Shown one piece after another: positions 35,084 through 49,920 of a DNA stretch of 64,000 bases (position 1 is its first letter; each line of letters opens with the position of its first letter). A program made the translations under genes and the position numbers. A model generated the notes under the pieces. That model worked only from the letters and a program-made list of their open reading frames with translations, was not told where the DNA came from and did no database searches. This DNA is from Motiliproteus sediminis (GTDB taxonomy: Bacteria; Pseudomonadota; Gammaproteobacteria; Pseudomonadales; Balneatricaceae): contig NZ_JAERQK010000011.1 of NCBI RefSeq assembly GCF_017912535.1, positions 1-64,000 of the forward strand, read 5' to 3'.

Positions 35084-36483
35084 TTACCTCTCCCTCACAC
35101 TCTCCTGCCGATACCGCAGCAGGGGCGCCAGAAAATATTCAATTAGCTGCCGGGTGCCGGTTTTCACCTCGGCGGTGACCGCCATGCCCGGAATCAGTCC
35201 GACCCGATTGCCTTCCACATCGAGCCAGTCTCGGTTCAGCAGCAGTTTCACCTTGTAGATCAGCCCGCGCTCTTCGTCGGCGAGGGCGTCGGCGCTGACC
35301 TGAATCACCTCGGCCTCGATCAGGCCATACTTGGTGAAGGGGAACGTGTGGACCTTGACCGCCGCCGGCATCTCGGCTCGGACAAAGCCGATATCCTTGT
35401 TGGCGAGATAGGCCTCCACTACCAACGTCTCTTCGCGGGGGACGATCTGCAGCAGCGGCTGGGCGGGGGTGACCACCTCTCCCTCGGCGGCCAGCACCAG
35501 TTCCTTGACGATACCGTCCACGGGGGCGTAAAGGATCTGGCGCTGGTTACGGTCCTCGGCCTTGGCCAGCTCCTCTTCCAGCGCGCTGGCCTGACGCTGG
35601 CTTTCCGCCAGCGCTTCAAAGGCGCGGCTGCGGGATTCGGCGTTGAGCACCTCGCGCTGGGCGGTGATCTCGGCTAAGGCGGCGTCCAGCTGACGCAGGC
35701 GGGCGCGCTCCTCCACCAGTTCCTGTGCGTTTTCGACCCGCTCCTCCTCCAGCTCGAGGAACTGCAGCCGTGCCGCCATCTTACGTTCGCTGAGCTGCTT
35801 GAGGGCGTCGGCGCGTTCGGCGATCAGCGGCAGGGTGGCACCGAGGCGGGCGATGCGGGCGCGGCTGGCGTCCTGCTCCGCCTCGCGTGACGAACGGGCC
35901 TTGTCCAGCGCCTTAAGCTGGGCCTGATACTGGGCCCACTGCTGGTCAAACAGGCTCTGCTGCAGCAGTTGCTGGGCCGGCGTGGCCTGTGTGGGCCAGC
36001 TGATGGGCTGTTCCGCCGGGCTCAGCGCCCGGTCTGAATCGATCAACCGGGTGGCCAGCGCCTGCTGGCGGGCCAGATTAAGCCGGGTGGTGAGCAGTTC
36101 ATGCTGCAGCCGTTGCTGGTCGGCCTGGGTCTGGGTGGCATCCAGCTCCACCAGTGGATCGCCGGCGCTGACCCGTTGACCGTCGCTCACCAGTATGCGG
36201 CTGACCACGCCCTTTTCCAGCGGCTGTATCGGCTTGACCTTGCCGCTGGGAACGATCTTGCCCTCGGCCACGGCGACGATATCCACCTTGCCGACGCAGG
36301 CCCAGAGTACCGCGATGATAAACAGGGCCATCAGGGTCCACATCAGCAGTCGACCCAAAGGGGAAGGAGGGCGAGCCTGGATCTCCAGCGCAGCGGGAAG
36401 AAATTCCAGTTCCTCACGGGCGAGGTTACCGTCGCCGATGCTTGCGCGATTGCGCCAAACGTCCAACAGATTGCTCAACAGAC

Positions 36484-36487
<4 letters not shown>
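35084..36487 (-). CDS. HlyD-family membrane fusion protein of type I secretion
   Basis: The product has 467 residues: a short cytoplasmic N-terminus, one transmembrane helix (about 45-64), a lipoyl-like half (VAEGKIVPSGKVKPIQPLEKGVV), a long alpha-hairpin coiled coil (about 120-330, Gln/Leu/Glu-rich) and the second lipoyl and beta-barrel half (IVKELVLAAEGEVVTPAQPLLQIVP; GLIPGMAVTAEVKTG). It bridges the ABC transporter and a TolC-type channel in the periplasm. No TolC homologue is encoded in the island, so a chromosomal one is needed. It overlaps the ABC gene by ATGA. Confidence 0.93.
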
Positions 36488-38763
<2,276 letters not shown>

Positions 38764-38944
38764 CGCGAGTCACAGTCCTTGTTAGTACGCGTCGAGAGAC
38801 CCTGCAAAATAATCAATTTTGATCTTTGATTCAAGCCAAGATTTTGACAGGAATGGTCAATCCACTGCTGATTAATAATTCAATAAAATCAGCATATTTT
38901 GATATAAGTAATTCTTATTTAGGAGCCTTTTTAGGGGTTGCCAC
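38764..38944. other. AT-rich region upstream of the type I secretion genes
   Basis: There is no gene. It is AT-rich (for example TTAATAATTCAATAAAATC near 38871), and likely contains the minus-strand promoter of the hlyB-hlyD pair. It forms the right edge of the island next to the kinase fragment. Confidence 0.45.
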
Positions 38945-39070
38945 ATGCGGCGACGTATAGATAACGCTGCAGGGGGCGGCAAGATCTGGCTGGAAAACGC
39001 GCCGGGGCAGGGCAGCCGGTTTTATATTCGACTGCCAGCCGCTCAGACGGAGATAGGGCCAGCGAGCTGA
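38945..39070 (+). pseudogene. remnant of a CrbS-like histidine kinase 3' end
   Basis: An ATG at 38945 opens a 41-codon frame. From residue 10 it reads GGGKIWLENAPGQGSRFYIR, the last ATPase-domain strand of a sensor kinase, ending in AAQTEIGPAS. Bases 38975-39037 match the 3' end of the intact kinase gene at 31474-31536 (58 of 63), mainly with synonymous differences. Its stop overlaps the 3' end of the convergent gene at 39043 by 28 bases. That overlap looks like an original gene-to-gene junction, with the secretion island placed between the kinase body and its former tail. Confidence 0.8.
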
Positions 39071-39642
39071 TCCCGCCAGTCCGTGCCGCAACCATCGATC
39101 AGCCACAAGTTATCGCTCAGGGCCTGCCGCCGGCATAATGGCCGGTCGCTAGCCAACCACCAGCTCCACCACATTTTGCTGTAGCTGATATCCGCCCCGT
39201 CAAAACGCCATACGCTATAACGTTGGTCAGCATCTACCACCGGGTAACAAAGAAACAACCGGTCCGGTGAGGCGTCAGCGCGCGCGATCATCTCATCCCG
39301 CGTCAACGGCTCCATCAGCTGAGCCTTCAACCGCTGGCGCACCGCGTCTGGCAGCTGCACCTCAATTCCCCAAGGACGCTCCTCGACACCCATGGTCTCA
39401 CCAGCCTGCTCGGCTATCCGCCGCGTCCACTTGGCCATCAACGCCTGTAACCGCGTGTAGAGACGAGTGTAGGCGGGATCCAGCAGTTGTCGCCGCCCTT
39501 CAGCTAGCGCCGGCGACATCGCTTCATCGTCATCCATCAGCTTCTGAAACCGATACAGTTCCGCCAGCGCGCAGTTGAGAATCCATGCCTGGTTACCCAA
39601 CTCCACCAGCTCATGGCTGTAACTTTCCCTATCAACGTTCAC
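39043..39642 (-). CDS. hypothetical cytoplasmic protein
   Basis: The family is not recognised. The product has 199 residues from a GTG preceded by GGAG; a TTG seven codons earlier is a weaker choice. It has no signal peptide or membrane helix. The N-half is helical and charged (AELYRFQKLMDDDEAMSPALAEGRRQL), and the C-half is rich in Trp and Tyr (YSVWRFDGADISYSKMWWSWW). It ends 28 bases inside the kinase remnant. Nothing in its neighbourhood assigns a role. Confidence 0.7.
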   Translation of the reverse strand: MNVDRESYSHELVELGNQAWILNCALAELYRFQKLMDDDEAMSPALAEGRRQLLDPAYTRLYTRLQALMAKWTRRIAEQAGETMGVEERPWGIEVQLPDAVRQRLKAQLMEPLTRDEMIARADASPDRLFLCYPVVDADQRYSVWRFDGADISYSKMWWSWWLASDRPLCRRQALSDNLWLIDGCGTDWRDQLAGPISV

Positions 39643-39814
39643 GGATGTTGATGCTCCTACCAATTTCCATACGGGTTAAGGTATCAATTTCAAACGATTT
39701 AAAGGGGCCATAGGCCCTATTGGAAACACGCGATAAAGCGCTCCACGTACATTAATGCAGCGGAATGGCTACTACGGTCAAAGCACCAAGGCTTAAGCTT
39801 TGCGCACTGCTGTT

Positions 39815-40219
39815 CTATAGGTTCAGCAATGCCAGTTTGTCTTCCAGCTGTGTCCGGAGTGATGCCTCGTCGCTACTCAGGCGCGCGACCTTGAGTGGCT
39901 TGCCATCGCCATCCAGCAGCAGCGCCAGACCATTCGCCAAACGATGCCGACGCGCAAAGGCCTGGCCGTCGGGGGTACCCAGATCGGCAACCACAAACCG
40001 CAGCTGATCGGCGTAATCATGGCGCAGGCTATTAAGTTGATTCAGCGCCGCGCCACTGTCAGGCGAATAGTTTTCATAGGCCAGTACCAAGGTGGGCGTC
40101 CCCTGGCCAACCACTGACAGATCACTGCTCATGGGCGTAAGGAATTTCTGCGTGGCGAACAGGCCACCGGCGACGATGACGACCAGCGCCATCAGGGTAA
40201 GAGAGATACGTTTCAACAT
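39815..40219 (-). CDS. membrane-anchored thioredoxin-fold-like hypothetical protein
   Basis: The product has 134 residues: an N-terminal transmembrane anchor (6-22) and a domain of about 105 residues with a thioredoxin-like order of strands (TPTLVLAYENYSPD; LRFVVADLGTPDGQAFARRH; GLALLLDGDGKPLKVARLSSD). No CxxC occurs at the expected turn, so a redox role is unlikely. It precedes the DegQ-like gene's 3' end by 72 bases in the opposite sense of transcription order, with both on the minus strand; co-transcription is possible. Confidence 0.65.
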   Translation of the reverse strand: MLKRISLTLMALVVIVAGGLFATQKFLTPMSSDLSVVGQGTPTLVLAYENYSPDSGAALNQLNSLRHDYADQLRFVVADLGTPDGQAFARRHRLANGLALLLDGDGKPLKVARLSSDEASLRTQLEDKLALLNL

Positions 40220-40291
40220 AAGCCGGTCATCCTGCTACTAGAGGGCTCAGCATCGATTGACCGGTAAAGGCGCGATTAATTCCCCGCAGAT

Positions 40292-41575
40292 CTAGTCCAG
40301 CGCGACAAAATAGGGGCCACCACGACGATTGACTACCAACAGCAGTCCGCGCTGCTCCTTGACCGCTGTCGCCAGCTCATCAACACTGCGCACCCGCTGC
40401 TGATTGACCGACACGATCAGATCACCCGGACTAAGCCCCTTGGCGGCCGCATTGGAATCGCCTCGCACTGACAGCACCGGGATACCCGGCAACTCCTGAT
40501 CGCCGTTAAAAACCACACCGGCAAACAAGGGATTCAGCTGAACGCCTTCGACGGTCAGCCGTTTGGGCTGGTCAAGCGTCGCGCTCACCGTCAGCCGCTG
40601 TTGCTGTCGCAACAGGGTTAGCTGCAGGGTCTCTTCCAGGGTCAACACACCCAGTTGCGCCTTCAAATCGGCGGCGTTGCGAATACTTTGGCCGTTGATG
40701 GCAACGATAATATCAGCCACCTGCACACCCGCTCGGGCTGCTGCCGACCCCGGTTTGACCTGACTCACCAGTACCCCGTTTGCCTCTGCCGGTAACCCGA
40801 ATGCACGCGCCAGCGACGGCGTCATATCCTGGACCGAGACCCCGAGCGTGCCGCGGCTGGCATCACCCTTGGCCGCCAGATGATCGCTGATCGCCTTGGC
40901 CATGTTGGCCGGAATGGCAAAACCGATACCGCTGTTACCGCCGTTGGGGGCCAGAATCGCGGTGTTGATCCCCACCAACTGGCCTTGCAGGTTAATCAAT
41001 GCGCCACCGGAATTACCGGGATTGATGGACGCGTCGGTCTGGATGAAGTCTTCATAGTTCTCGATCCCAAGCCCGGTGCGTCCCAGCGCGCTGACGATAC
41101 CGCTGGTCACCGTCTGCCCCAGCCCGAACGGATTGCCCACCGCAATCACAAAGTCCCCCACCCGCAACCGGTCCGAATCAGCGAGCGGCAGCGCCTGCAG
41201 TTTATCGGCGTCAATCCGCAGCAACGCCAGATCCACCGCCGGATCGCTGCCAACCAGTTCGGCGTCGAACTGGCGCTCGTCCACCAGCGTGATGCGGATC
41301 CGCTCCGCATCACCCACCACATGGTGGTTGCTCAGGATCAGCCCCTCCGCGGCGTCAATAATCACGCCGGAACCGGTGGAGCTTGGACGATTGCTGGTAG
41401 CCGGCGACTTTGAGCCACCAAAGGTGACGATATTCACGACCGCAGTAGAGACCCGCTCCACTAGCGGCGCTAGGCTCGGCAAGGGATGGCCGGCAGAGTC
41501 AGTCTCCGGCAGCGCCGCCGAGGCAGATGTCATCCCCAGTAACAGGCAAAACAGGCAGGAGAAGAGACGAGTCAT
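40292..41575 (-). CDS. DegP/DegQ-family periplasmic serine protease
   Basis: The product has 427 residues from the ATG at 41575; a longer frame adds a non-signal sequence. A signal peptide ends at ASA (residue 20). The trypsin-like triad is H85 (SNHHVVGDA), D115 (DPAVDLALLRI) and S189 (NPGNSGGAL). Two PDZ domains follow (about 250-330, and 345-425 with GVVFNGD... GIPVLSVRGDSNAAAKGLSPGDLIVSVNQ). The length and two PDZ domains fit DegQ/DegP, which handle misfolded envelope proteins. Confidence 0.93.
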   Translation of the reverse strand: MTRLFSCLFCLLLGMTSASAALPETDSAGHPLPSLAPLVERVSTAVVNIVTFGGSKSPATSNRPSSTGSGVIIDAAEGLILSNHHVVGDAERIRITLVDERQFDAELVGSDPAVDLALLRIDADKLQALPLADSDRLRVGDFVIAVGNPFGLGQTVTSGIVSALGRTGLGIENYEDFIQTDASINPGNSGGALINLQGQLVGINTAILAPNGGNSGIGFAIPANMAKAISDHLAAKGDASRGTLGVSVQDMTPSLARAFGLPAEANGVLVSQVKPGSAAARAGVQVADIIVAINGQSIRNAADLKAQLGVLTLEETLQLTLLRQQQRLTVSATLDQPKRLTVEGVQLNPLFAGVVFNGDQELPGIPVLSVRGDSNAAAKGLSPGDLIVSVNQQRVRSVDELATAVKEQRGLLLVVNRRGGPYFVALD

Positions 41576-41670
41576 GGCGGCTATCCGTAGATGAAGATCA
41601 TGGCACGACAGCAAAGCAGTCAGTGCAGCAATTTCGGCCCGCCACACAGATGTGGCAGGCCTGTTCAGGG

Positions 41671-43506
41671 TTACTCGACCGTAACCGATTTAGCGAGGTT
41701 GCGTGGCTGGTCCACATCGGTGCCTTTCAACACCGCCACATGATAGCTCAGCAGCTGCAGCGGCAGGGTATAGACCAGCGGATCAAGCAGGGTATGTGAT
41801 TCAGGCACCGGCAGTAGTTGCAGTCCCTCTTCAGCGACCATGCCCGCATCCTTGTCGGCGAACACGAACAGCTCTCCACCGCGGGCACTGACCTCCTGCA
41901 TGTTGGCTTTGAGCTTTTCCAGCAGGCTGTTGTTGGGCGCCACCACGATCACCGGCATCTCTTTGTCCACCAGCGCCAGTGGGCCGTGCTTGAGCTCGCC
42001 CGCGGGATAGGCTTCGGCGTGAATGTAGGAGATCTCCTTCAGCTTCAGCGCGCCCTCCATAGCCACGGGGTACATGGCACCGCGGCCAAGAAACAGGCTG
42101 TGGTTCTTGTCGGCAAACTGCTCCGATAGCGCTTTGATCGGCTCATCCAGCGCCAGCACTTGGGTGAACAACGCCGGTAACCCCCGGAGACAACCAACCA
42201 GCTCCGATTCCACCGCCGGATCGAGACCATGGCGGCGCCCCAATACCAGCGTGGTCAACAACAGGGCCACCAGCTGGCTGGTAAAGGCCTTGGTAGAGGC
42301 GACACCGATCTCGGGGCCGGCGTTGGTCATCAACGCCAGGTCGGACTCACGCACCAGCGAACTGCCGGGCACGTTGCAGATGGTCAGACAAGCAAGAAAC
42401 CCCGATTCCTTGGCTTCGCGCAGCGCTGCCAGGGTGTCGGCGGTTTCACCGGACTGGGAGATGGTGACGAACAGACTGTCGGGCAGGGCAACGGTCTTGC
42501 GGTAGCGGTACTCACTGGCCACCTCCACCTGACAGGGGATGCCCACCAGCTCTTCGATCCAGTACTTGGCGATGAGACCGGCATGATAGCTGGTACCGCA
42601 GGCGATAATCTGTACCGCCTTGACCCGGTCAAACACCGCCCGCGCTTCGGCACCGAACGCCTCTTCATAGACCTTGTCACTACCCAGACGTCCTTCCAGT
42701 ACCGCCTCGACGACGGCCGGTTGCTCGTAGATCTCTTTGAGCATGTAGTGGCGGTACTCGCCTTTGTCGGCGGCATCCTGACCGTGTTCAAACCGTTGTA
42801 CCGGGTGACTGGCGGTTTCACCAGCGCGGTCGCGAACGACGACGCCATCAAGGGTGACCTCGGCCAGATCACCTTCATCGAGGTAGATAAACTGGTCGGT
42901 GACCTGTAGCAAAGCCAGCGGATCAGAAGCGATAAAGTGCTCGCCGATGCCCACCCCCAACACCAGCGGACTGCCCATGCGGGCGGCCATCAATAGGCCC
43001 GGCTGCTCGCGATCCATGATCGCCAGCGCGTAGGCGCCGTGCAGCTGGGCGATGGTAGCTTTGACCGCTGCGGGAAAGGCCACCCCCTGTTGCAGCTGGT
43101 CATAGACGAGGTGAGCGATTACTTCGGTGTCGGTATCGGAGGCGAACTGATGCCCTTTGGCCTGCAAATCGGCCTTCAGCTGCTCAAAGTTTTCAATTAT
43201 GCCGTTATGCACGACGGCGATCCGGGAAGAGGCTACATGGGGGTGAGCGTTGCGCTCCTCCGGCTTGCCGTGGGTTGCCCAGCGAGTGTGGGCGATGCCG
43301 ATGGTACCATCGAGAGGCTCCGCAGCCAGCGCATTCTCCAGCTCAGCAACTTTACCGGAGCGGCGGGTACAGGCGATTGCGCCACTGGCACGATCAAGTA
43401 CCGCGATACCGGCGGAGTCATAGCCGCGATATTCCAGCCGTTTAAGCCCTTCCAGCAGGATGCCGGTGACATTCCGTTGCGCGATAGCGCCGACGATTCC
43501 ACACAT
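41671..43506 (-). CDS. glmS: glutamine-fructose-6-phosphate aminotransferase (isomerising)
   Basis: The product has 611 residues, the normal length. The N-terminal glutaminase begins [12 protein letters not shown] with Cys2 as nucleophile. Two SIS sugar-isomerase domains follow ([40 protein letters not shown]), and the end is [12 protein letters not shown]. It makes glucosamine-6-phosphate for peptidoglycan and lipopolysaccharide. It follows glmU by 32 bases, the usual gammaproteobacterial order after the ATP synthase genes. No glmS ribozyme is expected in this lineage and none was seen. Confidence 0.97.
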   Translation of the reverse strand: MCGIVGAIAQRNVTGILLEGLKRLEYRGYDSAGIAVLDRASGAIACTRRSGKVAELENALAAEPLDGTIGIAHTRWATHGKPEERNAHPHVASSRIAVVHNGIIENFEQLKADLQAKGHQFASDTDTEVIAHLVYDQLQQGVAFPAAVKATIAQLHGAYALAIMDREQPGLLMAARMGSPLVLGVGIGEHFIASDPLALLQVTDQFIYLDEGDLAEVTLDGVVVRDRAGETASHPVQRFEHGQDAADKGEYRHYMLKEIYEQPAVVEAVLEGRLGSDKVYEEAFGAEARAVFDRVKAVQIIACGTSYHAGLIAKYWIEELVGIPCQVEVASEYRYRKTVALPDSLFVTISQSGETADTLAALREAKESGFLACLTICNVPGSSLVRESDLALMTNAGPEIGVASTKAFTSQLVALLLTTLVLGRRHGLDPAVESELVGCLRGLPALFTQVLALDEPIKALSEQFADKNHSLFLGRGAMYPVAMEGALKLKEISYIHAEAYPAGELKHGPLALVDKEMPVIVVAPNNSLLEKLKANMQEVSARGGELFVFADKDAGMVAEEGLQLLPVPESHTLLDPLVYTLPLQLLSYHVAVLKGTDVDQPRNLAKSVTVE

Positions 43507-43538
43507 AGGTCGTTCTCCGTTTCTGTTCCTGCTTGCGG

Positions 43539-44900
43539 TTACTGCTTGCTCGGTCGCTTCCAGTTCTTGAGGTTAGCTTGTCGGCCTCGAGCCACCCCCA
43601 GCTCTCCGTCTTCGATAGCTTTGGTAATCGTCGAACCGGCACCGGTAGTGGCTCCCGCTCCAACCCGTACCGGCGCCACCAGCGAGGTGTTGGAACCGAT
43701 AAAGGCACCATCGCCGATCTCGGTCTGGAACTTGTTGACCCCATCGTAGTTGCAGGTGATGGTACCCGCACCGACGTTGACCCCCTTGCCCAGGGTAGCG
43801 TCGCCGACATAGCTGAGGTGATTGATCTTGGAGCCTTCGCCCACCAACGCTTTCTTGGTTTCGACAAAGTTGCCAATCTTGGCGTTGTTGGCCAGCCGCG
43901 TGCCGGGACGCAGACGCGCAAAGGGGCCGATATCACAGCCTTCAGCCACCTGACTTTCATCTAGCATCGAGTGGGGCTTGATCACCGTACCCGCGCCCAC
44001 CTCGCTATCCTTGATCACGCAGTTGGCACCGATCACCACGTTGTCGGCGATCCGTACCCGGCCTTCCAGAATGACGTTGATGTCGATGCTGACGTCGCGG
44101 CCGATCTCGATATCGCCACGAAAGTCCACCCGCTCCGGATCTGCCAGTGTGACCCCCTCGGTCATCCAGTGTTCCGCCTGTCGGCGCTGGTACCAGCGCT
44201 CCAGCTCAGCCAGCTGCAGACGATTATTAACGCCCTGAACCTCCTGCTCGCAGGAGGGTTGGATAGCGTCGATGGTTTCACCGGATTTGGCGGCCATGGC
44301 AATAATGTCGGTGAGATAGTATTCGCCCTGTGCATTGTCAGAGGACAGCTGCGGCAGCCACTGCTTCAGCCAGCGCGCCGGCAAGGCAAGAATGCCGGTA
44401 TTGATTTCACGGATACTCAGCTCGGCTTCGGAGGCGTCTTTGTGCTCGACAATGGCGGTTACGCGGTGGTCGTGGTCACGCACGATGCGGCCATAGCCCG
44501 TGGGATCCGCCAACTCGACAGTCAGCAGTGCCAGCTTGCCCTGACTGGCGCTCTTCAACAGCTGGCGCAAAGTCGGCTCGGCGATCAGCGGCACATCCCC
44601 ATAGAGGATCAGCACCGTGCTATCGGCATCAACCGCAGGCATCGCCTGATCAACCGCGTGGCCGGTACCCAACTGTTCTGCCTGTTCCACCACTGACAGC
44701 TCACGCCCCGCCAGGTAGTCACGCAGCTGATCACCGCCATGACCCACTACGACGTGCAGAGCGCTCGGTTTTAGTCGTGAGGCGGTATCCAGTACGTGGC
44801 CTACCATCGGCTTACCCGCGATCGGGTGCAGCACCTTGGGTAGACGAGACTTCATCCGTGTCCCCTGGCCGGCGGCCAGTACGATAACTTCCATCGACAT
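43539..44900 (-). CDS. glmU: bifunctional UDP-N-acetylglucosamine pyrophosphorylase/glucosamine-1-phosphate acetyltransferase
   Basis: The product has 453 residues. The N-terminal uridylyltransferase has [11 protein letters not shown] and YGDVPLI; the C-terminal left-handed beta-helix hexapeptide repeats ([22 protein letters not shown]) give the acetyltransferase. It makes UDP-GlcNAc. GGAG lies 6 bases before the ATG, favouring 44900 over an ATG two codons later. It is separated from atpC by a strong terminator, so transcription of glmUS may depend on read-through or a local promoter. Confidence 0.96.
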   Translation of the reverse strand: MSMEVIVLAAGQGTRMKSRLPKVLHPIAGKPMVGHVLDTASRLKPSALHVVVGHGGDQLRDYLAGRELSVVEQAEQLGTGHAVDQAMPAVDADSTVLILYGDVPLIAEPTLRQLLKSASQGKLALLTVELADPTGYGRIVRDHDHRVTAIVEHKDASEAELSIREINTGILALPARWLKQWLPQLSSDNAQGEYYLTDIIAMAAKSGETIDAIQPSCEQEVQGVNNRLQLAELERWYQRRQAEHWMTEGVTLADPERVDFRGDIEIGRDVSIDINVILEGRVRIADNVVIGANCVIKDSEVGAGTVIKPHSMLDESQVAEGCDIGPFARLRPGTRLANNAKIGNFVETKKALVGEGSKINHLSYVGDATLGKGVNVGAGTITCNYDGVNKFQTEIGDGAFIGSNTSLVAPVRVGAGATTGAGSTITKAIEDGELGVARGRQANLKNWKRPSKQ

Positions 44901-44943
44901 TTAGCGCTCCTCTGATGGGCTCGTTAAAATCTTTCAGGCAAAA

Positions 44944-44969
44944 AAAAGGCGACCTGCAGGTCGCCTTTT
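44944..44969. terminator. terminator between atpC and glmU
   Basis: AAAAGGCGACC pairs with GGTCGCCTTTT around TGCA; the 26-base element is a perfect palindrome with A and T flanks, so it can act in both directions. It marks the end of the ATP synthase operon. Confidence 0.93.
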
Positions 44970-44999
44970 ATTGTAAATAAACTCGGAACGAATCCCGAA

Positions 45000-45425
45000 C
45001 TATTTACCCAGTTTTTTACGGATCTGACGAAGAGTCCGCAGCTGAGCTGCCGCCTCTGCCAGCTGGGAAGCCGCACGGGAGAATTCAAACTCCGCGTTTT
45101 GATCGTTAAGCGCTTGTTGCGCATGACGTTGGGCTTCTTCAGCAGCTGCTTCGTTCATATCCGCCGCACGTAGCGCGGTATCCGCCATAATGGTGACCTT
45201 GCTGGCTTGCACCTCAAGGAAACCACCGGAAACGTAGAAGATTTCTTCTTCACCGCCCTGCTTCTTGAGTTCTACAGGACCCGGTTTGATCTCCGTCAGC
45301 AGCGGAGCATGACCCGGGGTAATCCCCAGGTCACCCAGGCTACCTGTCAGTGAGACGAACTCGATCAGGCCGGAGAAGATCTGCTCCTCCGCACTTACGA
45401 TGTCGCAATGAACAGTCATAGCCAT
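45000..45425 (-). CDS. atpC: ATP synthase F1 subunit epsilon
   Basis: The product has 141 residues: a beta-sandwich ([56 protein letters not shown]) and a C-terminal helical hairpin. It links the gamma shaft to the c-ring and can inhibit hydrolysis. It is the last gene of the atp operon, 34 bases after atpD. Confidence 0.97.
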   Translation of the reverse strand: MAMTVHCDIVSAEEQIFSGLIEFVSLTGSLGDLGITPGHAPLLTEIKPGPVELKKQGGEEEIFYVSGGFLEVQASKVTIMADTALRAADMNEAAAEEAQRHAQQALNDQNAEFEFSRAASQLAEAAAQLRTLRQIRKKLGK

Positions 45426-45459
45426 CTTAGTACCCCTTAGTTAGTAGGGGCTAAGAGCA

Positions 45460-46851
<1,392 letters not shown>

Positions 46852-46876
46852 TTAAACCTTGTTCACCTGTAAGCCG

Positions 46877-47740
46877 TTAAACGGCCGCGGCACCACTCAC
46901 GATCTCGGAGATTTCCTGCGTGATCGCGGCCTGACGCGCCTTGTTGTAAACCATCTGCAGTTCGTCGATGAGATTACCGGCATTGTCGGTAGCGTTCTTC
47001 ATCGCGAGCATACGCGCAGCTTGTTCACAGGCGTTGTTCTCTACCACTGCCTGATACACCAACGATTCGATGTAGCGGGTGAGAAGTCCATCCAGGAGCT
47101 CTTTTGCATCGGGCTCATAGATGTAATCCCAGTGGTGGCTGAGAGTATTGTCGTCATCCTCTGCTTTCAGGGGCAGGAGCTGCTCGACAACGGGTTCTTG
47201 CGTCATCGTGTTCACGAACTGGTTATAAACGATGAACAACTGATCGATCTTGTGCTCGGCGTACGCGTCCAGCATGACCTTGACGCTACCGATCAGATCG
47301 CCGACTTCCGGCTGGTCGCCCATGCCAGAAGCCGCCGCAACCACGTTACCGCCGTAGTTACGGAAGAATGCACCCGCTTTGGAACCCAGTGCGCAGATGT
47401 CGATATCGACATGCTGCTGGTTGAGTTCGCTCATGGAGCGCACCATGGTCTTGAAGCAGTTGACGTTCAAGCCGCCACACAGACCACGATCAGTTGATAC
47501 AACGATATAGCCAACCCGCTTTACATCCCGCTCCTGCAGATACAGGTGCTTGTATTCAGGATTCGATTTAGCCAGATGAGCGATCACACCGCGCATGCGA
47601 TCCGCGTAAGGGCGGCTCGCTTGCATGCGGTCTTGGGCTTTACGCATCTTCGACGCAGCAACCATTTCCATGGCACTGGTGATTTTACGCGTACTGCCGA
47701 TACTCGCTATCTGGGTTTTGATCTCTTTTCCGGCTGCCAT
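46877..47740 (-). CDS. atpG: ATP synthase F1 subunit gamma
   Basis: The product has 287 residues with the two conserved coiled ends: [20 protein letters not shown] at the start and [20 protein letters not shown] at the end. These form the rotating central shaft. It lies 66 bases after atpA. Confidence 0.98.
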   Translation of the reverse strand: MAAGKEIKTQIASIGSTRKITSAMEMVAASKMRKAQDRMQASRPYADRMRGVIAHLAKSNPEYKHLYLQERDVKRVGYIVVSTDRGLCGGLNVNCFKTMVRSMSELNQQHVDIDICALGSKAGAFFRNYGGNVVAAASGMGDQPEVGDLIGSVKVMLDAYAEHKIDQLFIVYNQFVNTMTQEPVVEQLLPLKAEDDDNTLSHHWDYIYEPDAKELLDGLLTRYIESLVYQAVVENNACEQAARMLAMKNATDNAGNLIDELQMVYNKARQAAITQEISEIVSGAAAV

Positions 47741-47806
47741 ATCTTTCTGCCTTGTAGAGTTCTACCTAGAGGCGTGGGCCGAAAGCGTTGCTCCCGGCCG
47801 TCGAAA

Positions 47807-49351
47807 TTACCAAGTCTGGGTAGACTTGAACTTCTCTACGCCTGCCTTGAACTGCGCAGCGATGTCATCGTTGTAGTCGCCGCTTTCGTTGATCTTGCCC
47901 ATCAGATCTGCGTGCTCGGCGTTGAAGTACGCCAGCAGAGCAGCTTCGAAAGAGCCGATCTTGTTCAGTTCAATACCTTTCAGGTAACCCTCGTTGGCAC
48001 AGAACAGCACCAGACCCATCTCAGCGATGCTCATGGGCGAGTACTGCTTCTGCTTCATCAGCTCGGTTACGGCCTGGCCGTGCTCGAGCTGGTTACGGGT
48101 CGCTTCGTCCAGGTCAGAAGCAAACTGGGCAAATGCCGCCAGTTCACGGTACTGAGCCAGAGCCAGACGGATACCACCACCGAGCTTCTTGATGATCTTG
48201 GTCTGCGCTGCACCACCTACACGGGATACAGAGATACCAGCGTTCATCGCAGGACGGATACCGGCGTTGAACAGGTCGGACTCAAGGAAGATCTGACCAT
48301 CGGTGATGGAGATTACGTTGGTCGGTACGAACGCGGATACGTCGCCACCCTGGGTTTCGATGATCGGCAGCGCGGTCAGAGAACCGGTCTTGCCTTTCAC
48401 TTCACCGTTGGTGAACTTCTCTACGTACTCTTCGGATACACGGGCGGCACGCTCGAGCAGACGGGAGTGGAGGTAGAAAACGTCACCGGGGTAAGCTTCA
48501 CGACCCGGCGGACGACGCAGCAACAGAGAAGTCTGACGATAAGCCCAAGCCTGCTTGGTCAGGTCATCGTAGATGATCAGTGCGTCTTCACCGCGGTCGC
48601 GGAAGTATTCGCCCATGGTGCAGCCTGCGTAAGCAGACATGTACTGCATGGAAGCCGGATCGGCGGCGCCGGCGTTAACGATGATGGTGTGATCCATCGC
48701 GCCGTGCTCTTCCAGCTTGCGTACTACGTTGGCGATGGTGGACTGCTTCTGACCGATCGCTACGTAGACACACTTAACGCCGGTGCCTTTCTGGTTGATA
48801 ATGGCATCGATCGCTACTGCGGTCTTACCCGTCTGACGGTCACCGATGATCAGCTCTCGCTGGCCACGACCAACCGGAACCATGGCGTCGATCGCCTTGT
48901 AACCAGTCTGTACCGGCTGGTCAACGGACTTACGCCAGATTACGCCCGGTGCAACCTTTTCGATCGCGTCAGTTTCTTTCGCGTCGATCGGGCCCTTACC
49001 GTCGATCGGGTTACCCAGTGCGTCAACGACGCGGCCCAGCAGTTCGGGGCCAACGGGTACTTCCAGGATGCGACCGGTACAACGGGCAGTCATACCTTCT
49101 TTCAGTCCCAGGTAATCACCCAGAACAACCGCACCTACAGAATCTCGCTCCAGGTTCAGAGCCATACCGTAGACGCCGCCGGGGAATTCGATCATCTCCC
49201 CGTACATTACTTCAGCGAGGCCGTGGATACGTACGATACCGTCAGAAACGCTGACAACGGTACCTTCGTTCTGGGCCTGAGAAGAGATATCGAGTTTCTC
49301 GATACGCTTCTTGATAATTTCGCTGATCTCAGATGGATTCAGTTGCTGCAT
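47807..49351 (-). CDS. atpA: ATP synthase F1 subunit alpha
   Basis: The product has 514 residues with Walker [10 protein letters not shown], the non-catalytic nucleotide-site subunit. It begins [20 protein letters not shown], the usual start. It is 16 bases after atpH. Confidence 0.98.
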   Translation of the reverse strand: MQQLNPSEISEIIKKRIEKLDISSQAQNEGTVVSVSDGIVRIHGLAEVMYGEMIEFPGGVYGMALNLERDSVGAVVLGDYLGLKEGMTARCTGRILEVPVGPELLGRVVDALGNPIDGKGPIDAKETDAIEKVAPGVIWRKSVDQPVQTGYKAIDAMVPVGRGQRELIIGDRQTGKTAVAIDAIINQKGTGVKCVYVAIGQKQSTIANVVRKLEEHGAMDHTIIVNAGAADPASMQYMSAYAGCTMGEYFRDRGEDALIIYDDLTKQAWAYRQTSLLLRRPPGREAYPGDVFYLHSRLLERAARVSEEYVEKFTNGEVKGKTGSLTALPIIETQGGDVSAFVPTNVISITDGQIFLESDLFNAGIRPAMNAGISVSRVGGAAQTKIIKKLGGGIRLALAQYRELAAFAQFASDLDEATRNQLEHGQAVTELMKQKQYSPMSIAEMGLVLFCANEGYLKGIELNKIGSFEAALLAYFNAEHADLMGKINESGDYNDDIAAQFKAGVEKFKSTQTW

Positions 49352-49367
49352 GCTTTATCCCTCTCGC

Positions 49368-49904
49368 TCAGGATCTCAGTGTTTCTGACAGCTTGGCCAG
49401 CTTGCCGCGAATAGAGCCGTCGATGACCAGGTCACCGGCGCGGATTACCGCACCACCGATGAGGCTTTCGTCTACATCGCTGGTTACGCTCACTTCACAG
49501 GCCAGCTTTTTGCCGAGCGCCTGAGCTAGCTTGGTCTGTTGCTCTTCGTTCAATTCGAAGGCGGTGGTCACTGCCACGTCGATGCTTTGCTGCATCTGGG
49601 CCTTCATCACGTCGAACAACGCAGAAATTTCCGGTAGTACGGGCAGGCGCTTGTTCTCCGCCAGAATGCGGATGAAGTTTTGCGCTTGTTCGTCCAGCTT
49701 GTCTGAACAGATCTCCAGCACCAGCTCCGCTTTTGCGTCGGAGCCGAGCGCCGGGTTGTTCAGCAGTTTAGAGACCTGCTCGTCCTGCACTGCCTGGGCA
49801 GCCAGAGCCAGCATGTCAGACCACTTGTCTAAAGCCTGCTGCTCAACGGCAGCTTGAAACGCAGCTTTGGTATAGGGTCGAGCGACTGTACTTAGTTCAG
49901 CCAT
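49368..49904 (-). CDS. atpH: ATP synthase F1 subunit delta
   Basis: The product has 178 residues. It begins with the OSCP-type start STVARPYTKAAFQAAVEQ and ends DLVIDGSIRGKLAKLSETLR. It joins F1 to the peripheral b stalk. It is 16 bases after atpF. Confidence 0.97.
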   Translation of the reverse strand: MAELSTVARPYTKAAFQAAVEQQALDKWSDMLALAAQAVQDEQVSKLLNNPALGSDAKAELVLEICSDKLDEQAQNFIRILAENKRLPVLPEISALFDVMKAQMQQSIDVAVTTAFELNEEQQTKLAQALGKKLACEVSVTSDVDESLIGGAVIRAGDLVIDGSIRGKLAKLSETLRS

Positions 49905-49920
49905 CGTTCACCTCGCTTCG

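Noticed and set aside
38764-39070. Integrase or transposase for the secretion island
   Set aside because: No frame or motif of either kind was found at the left or right junction.
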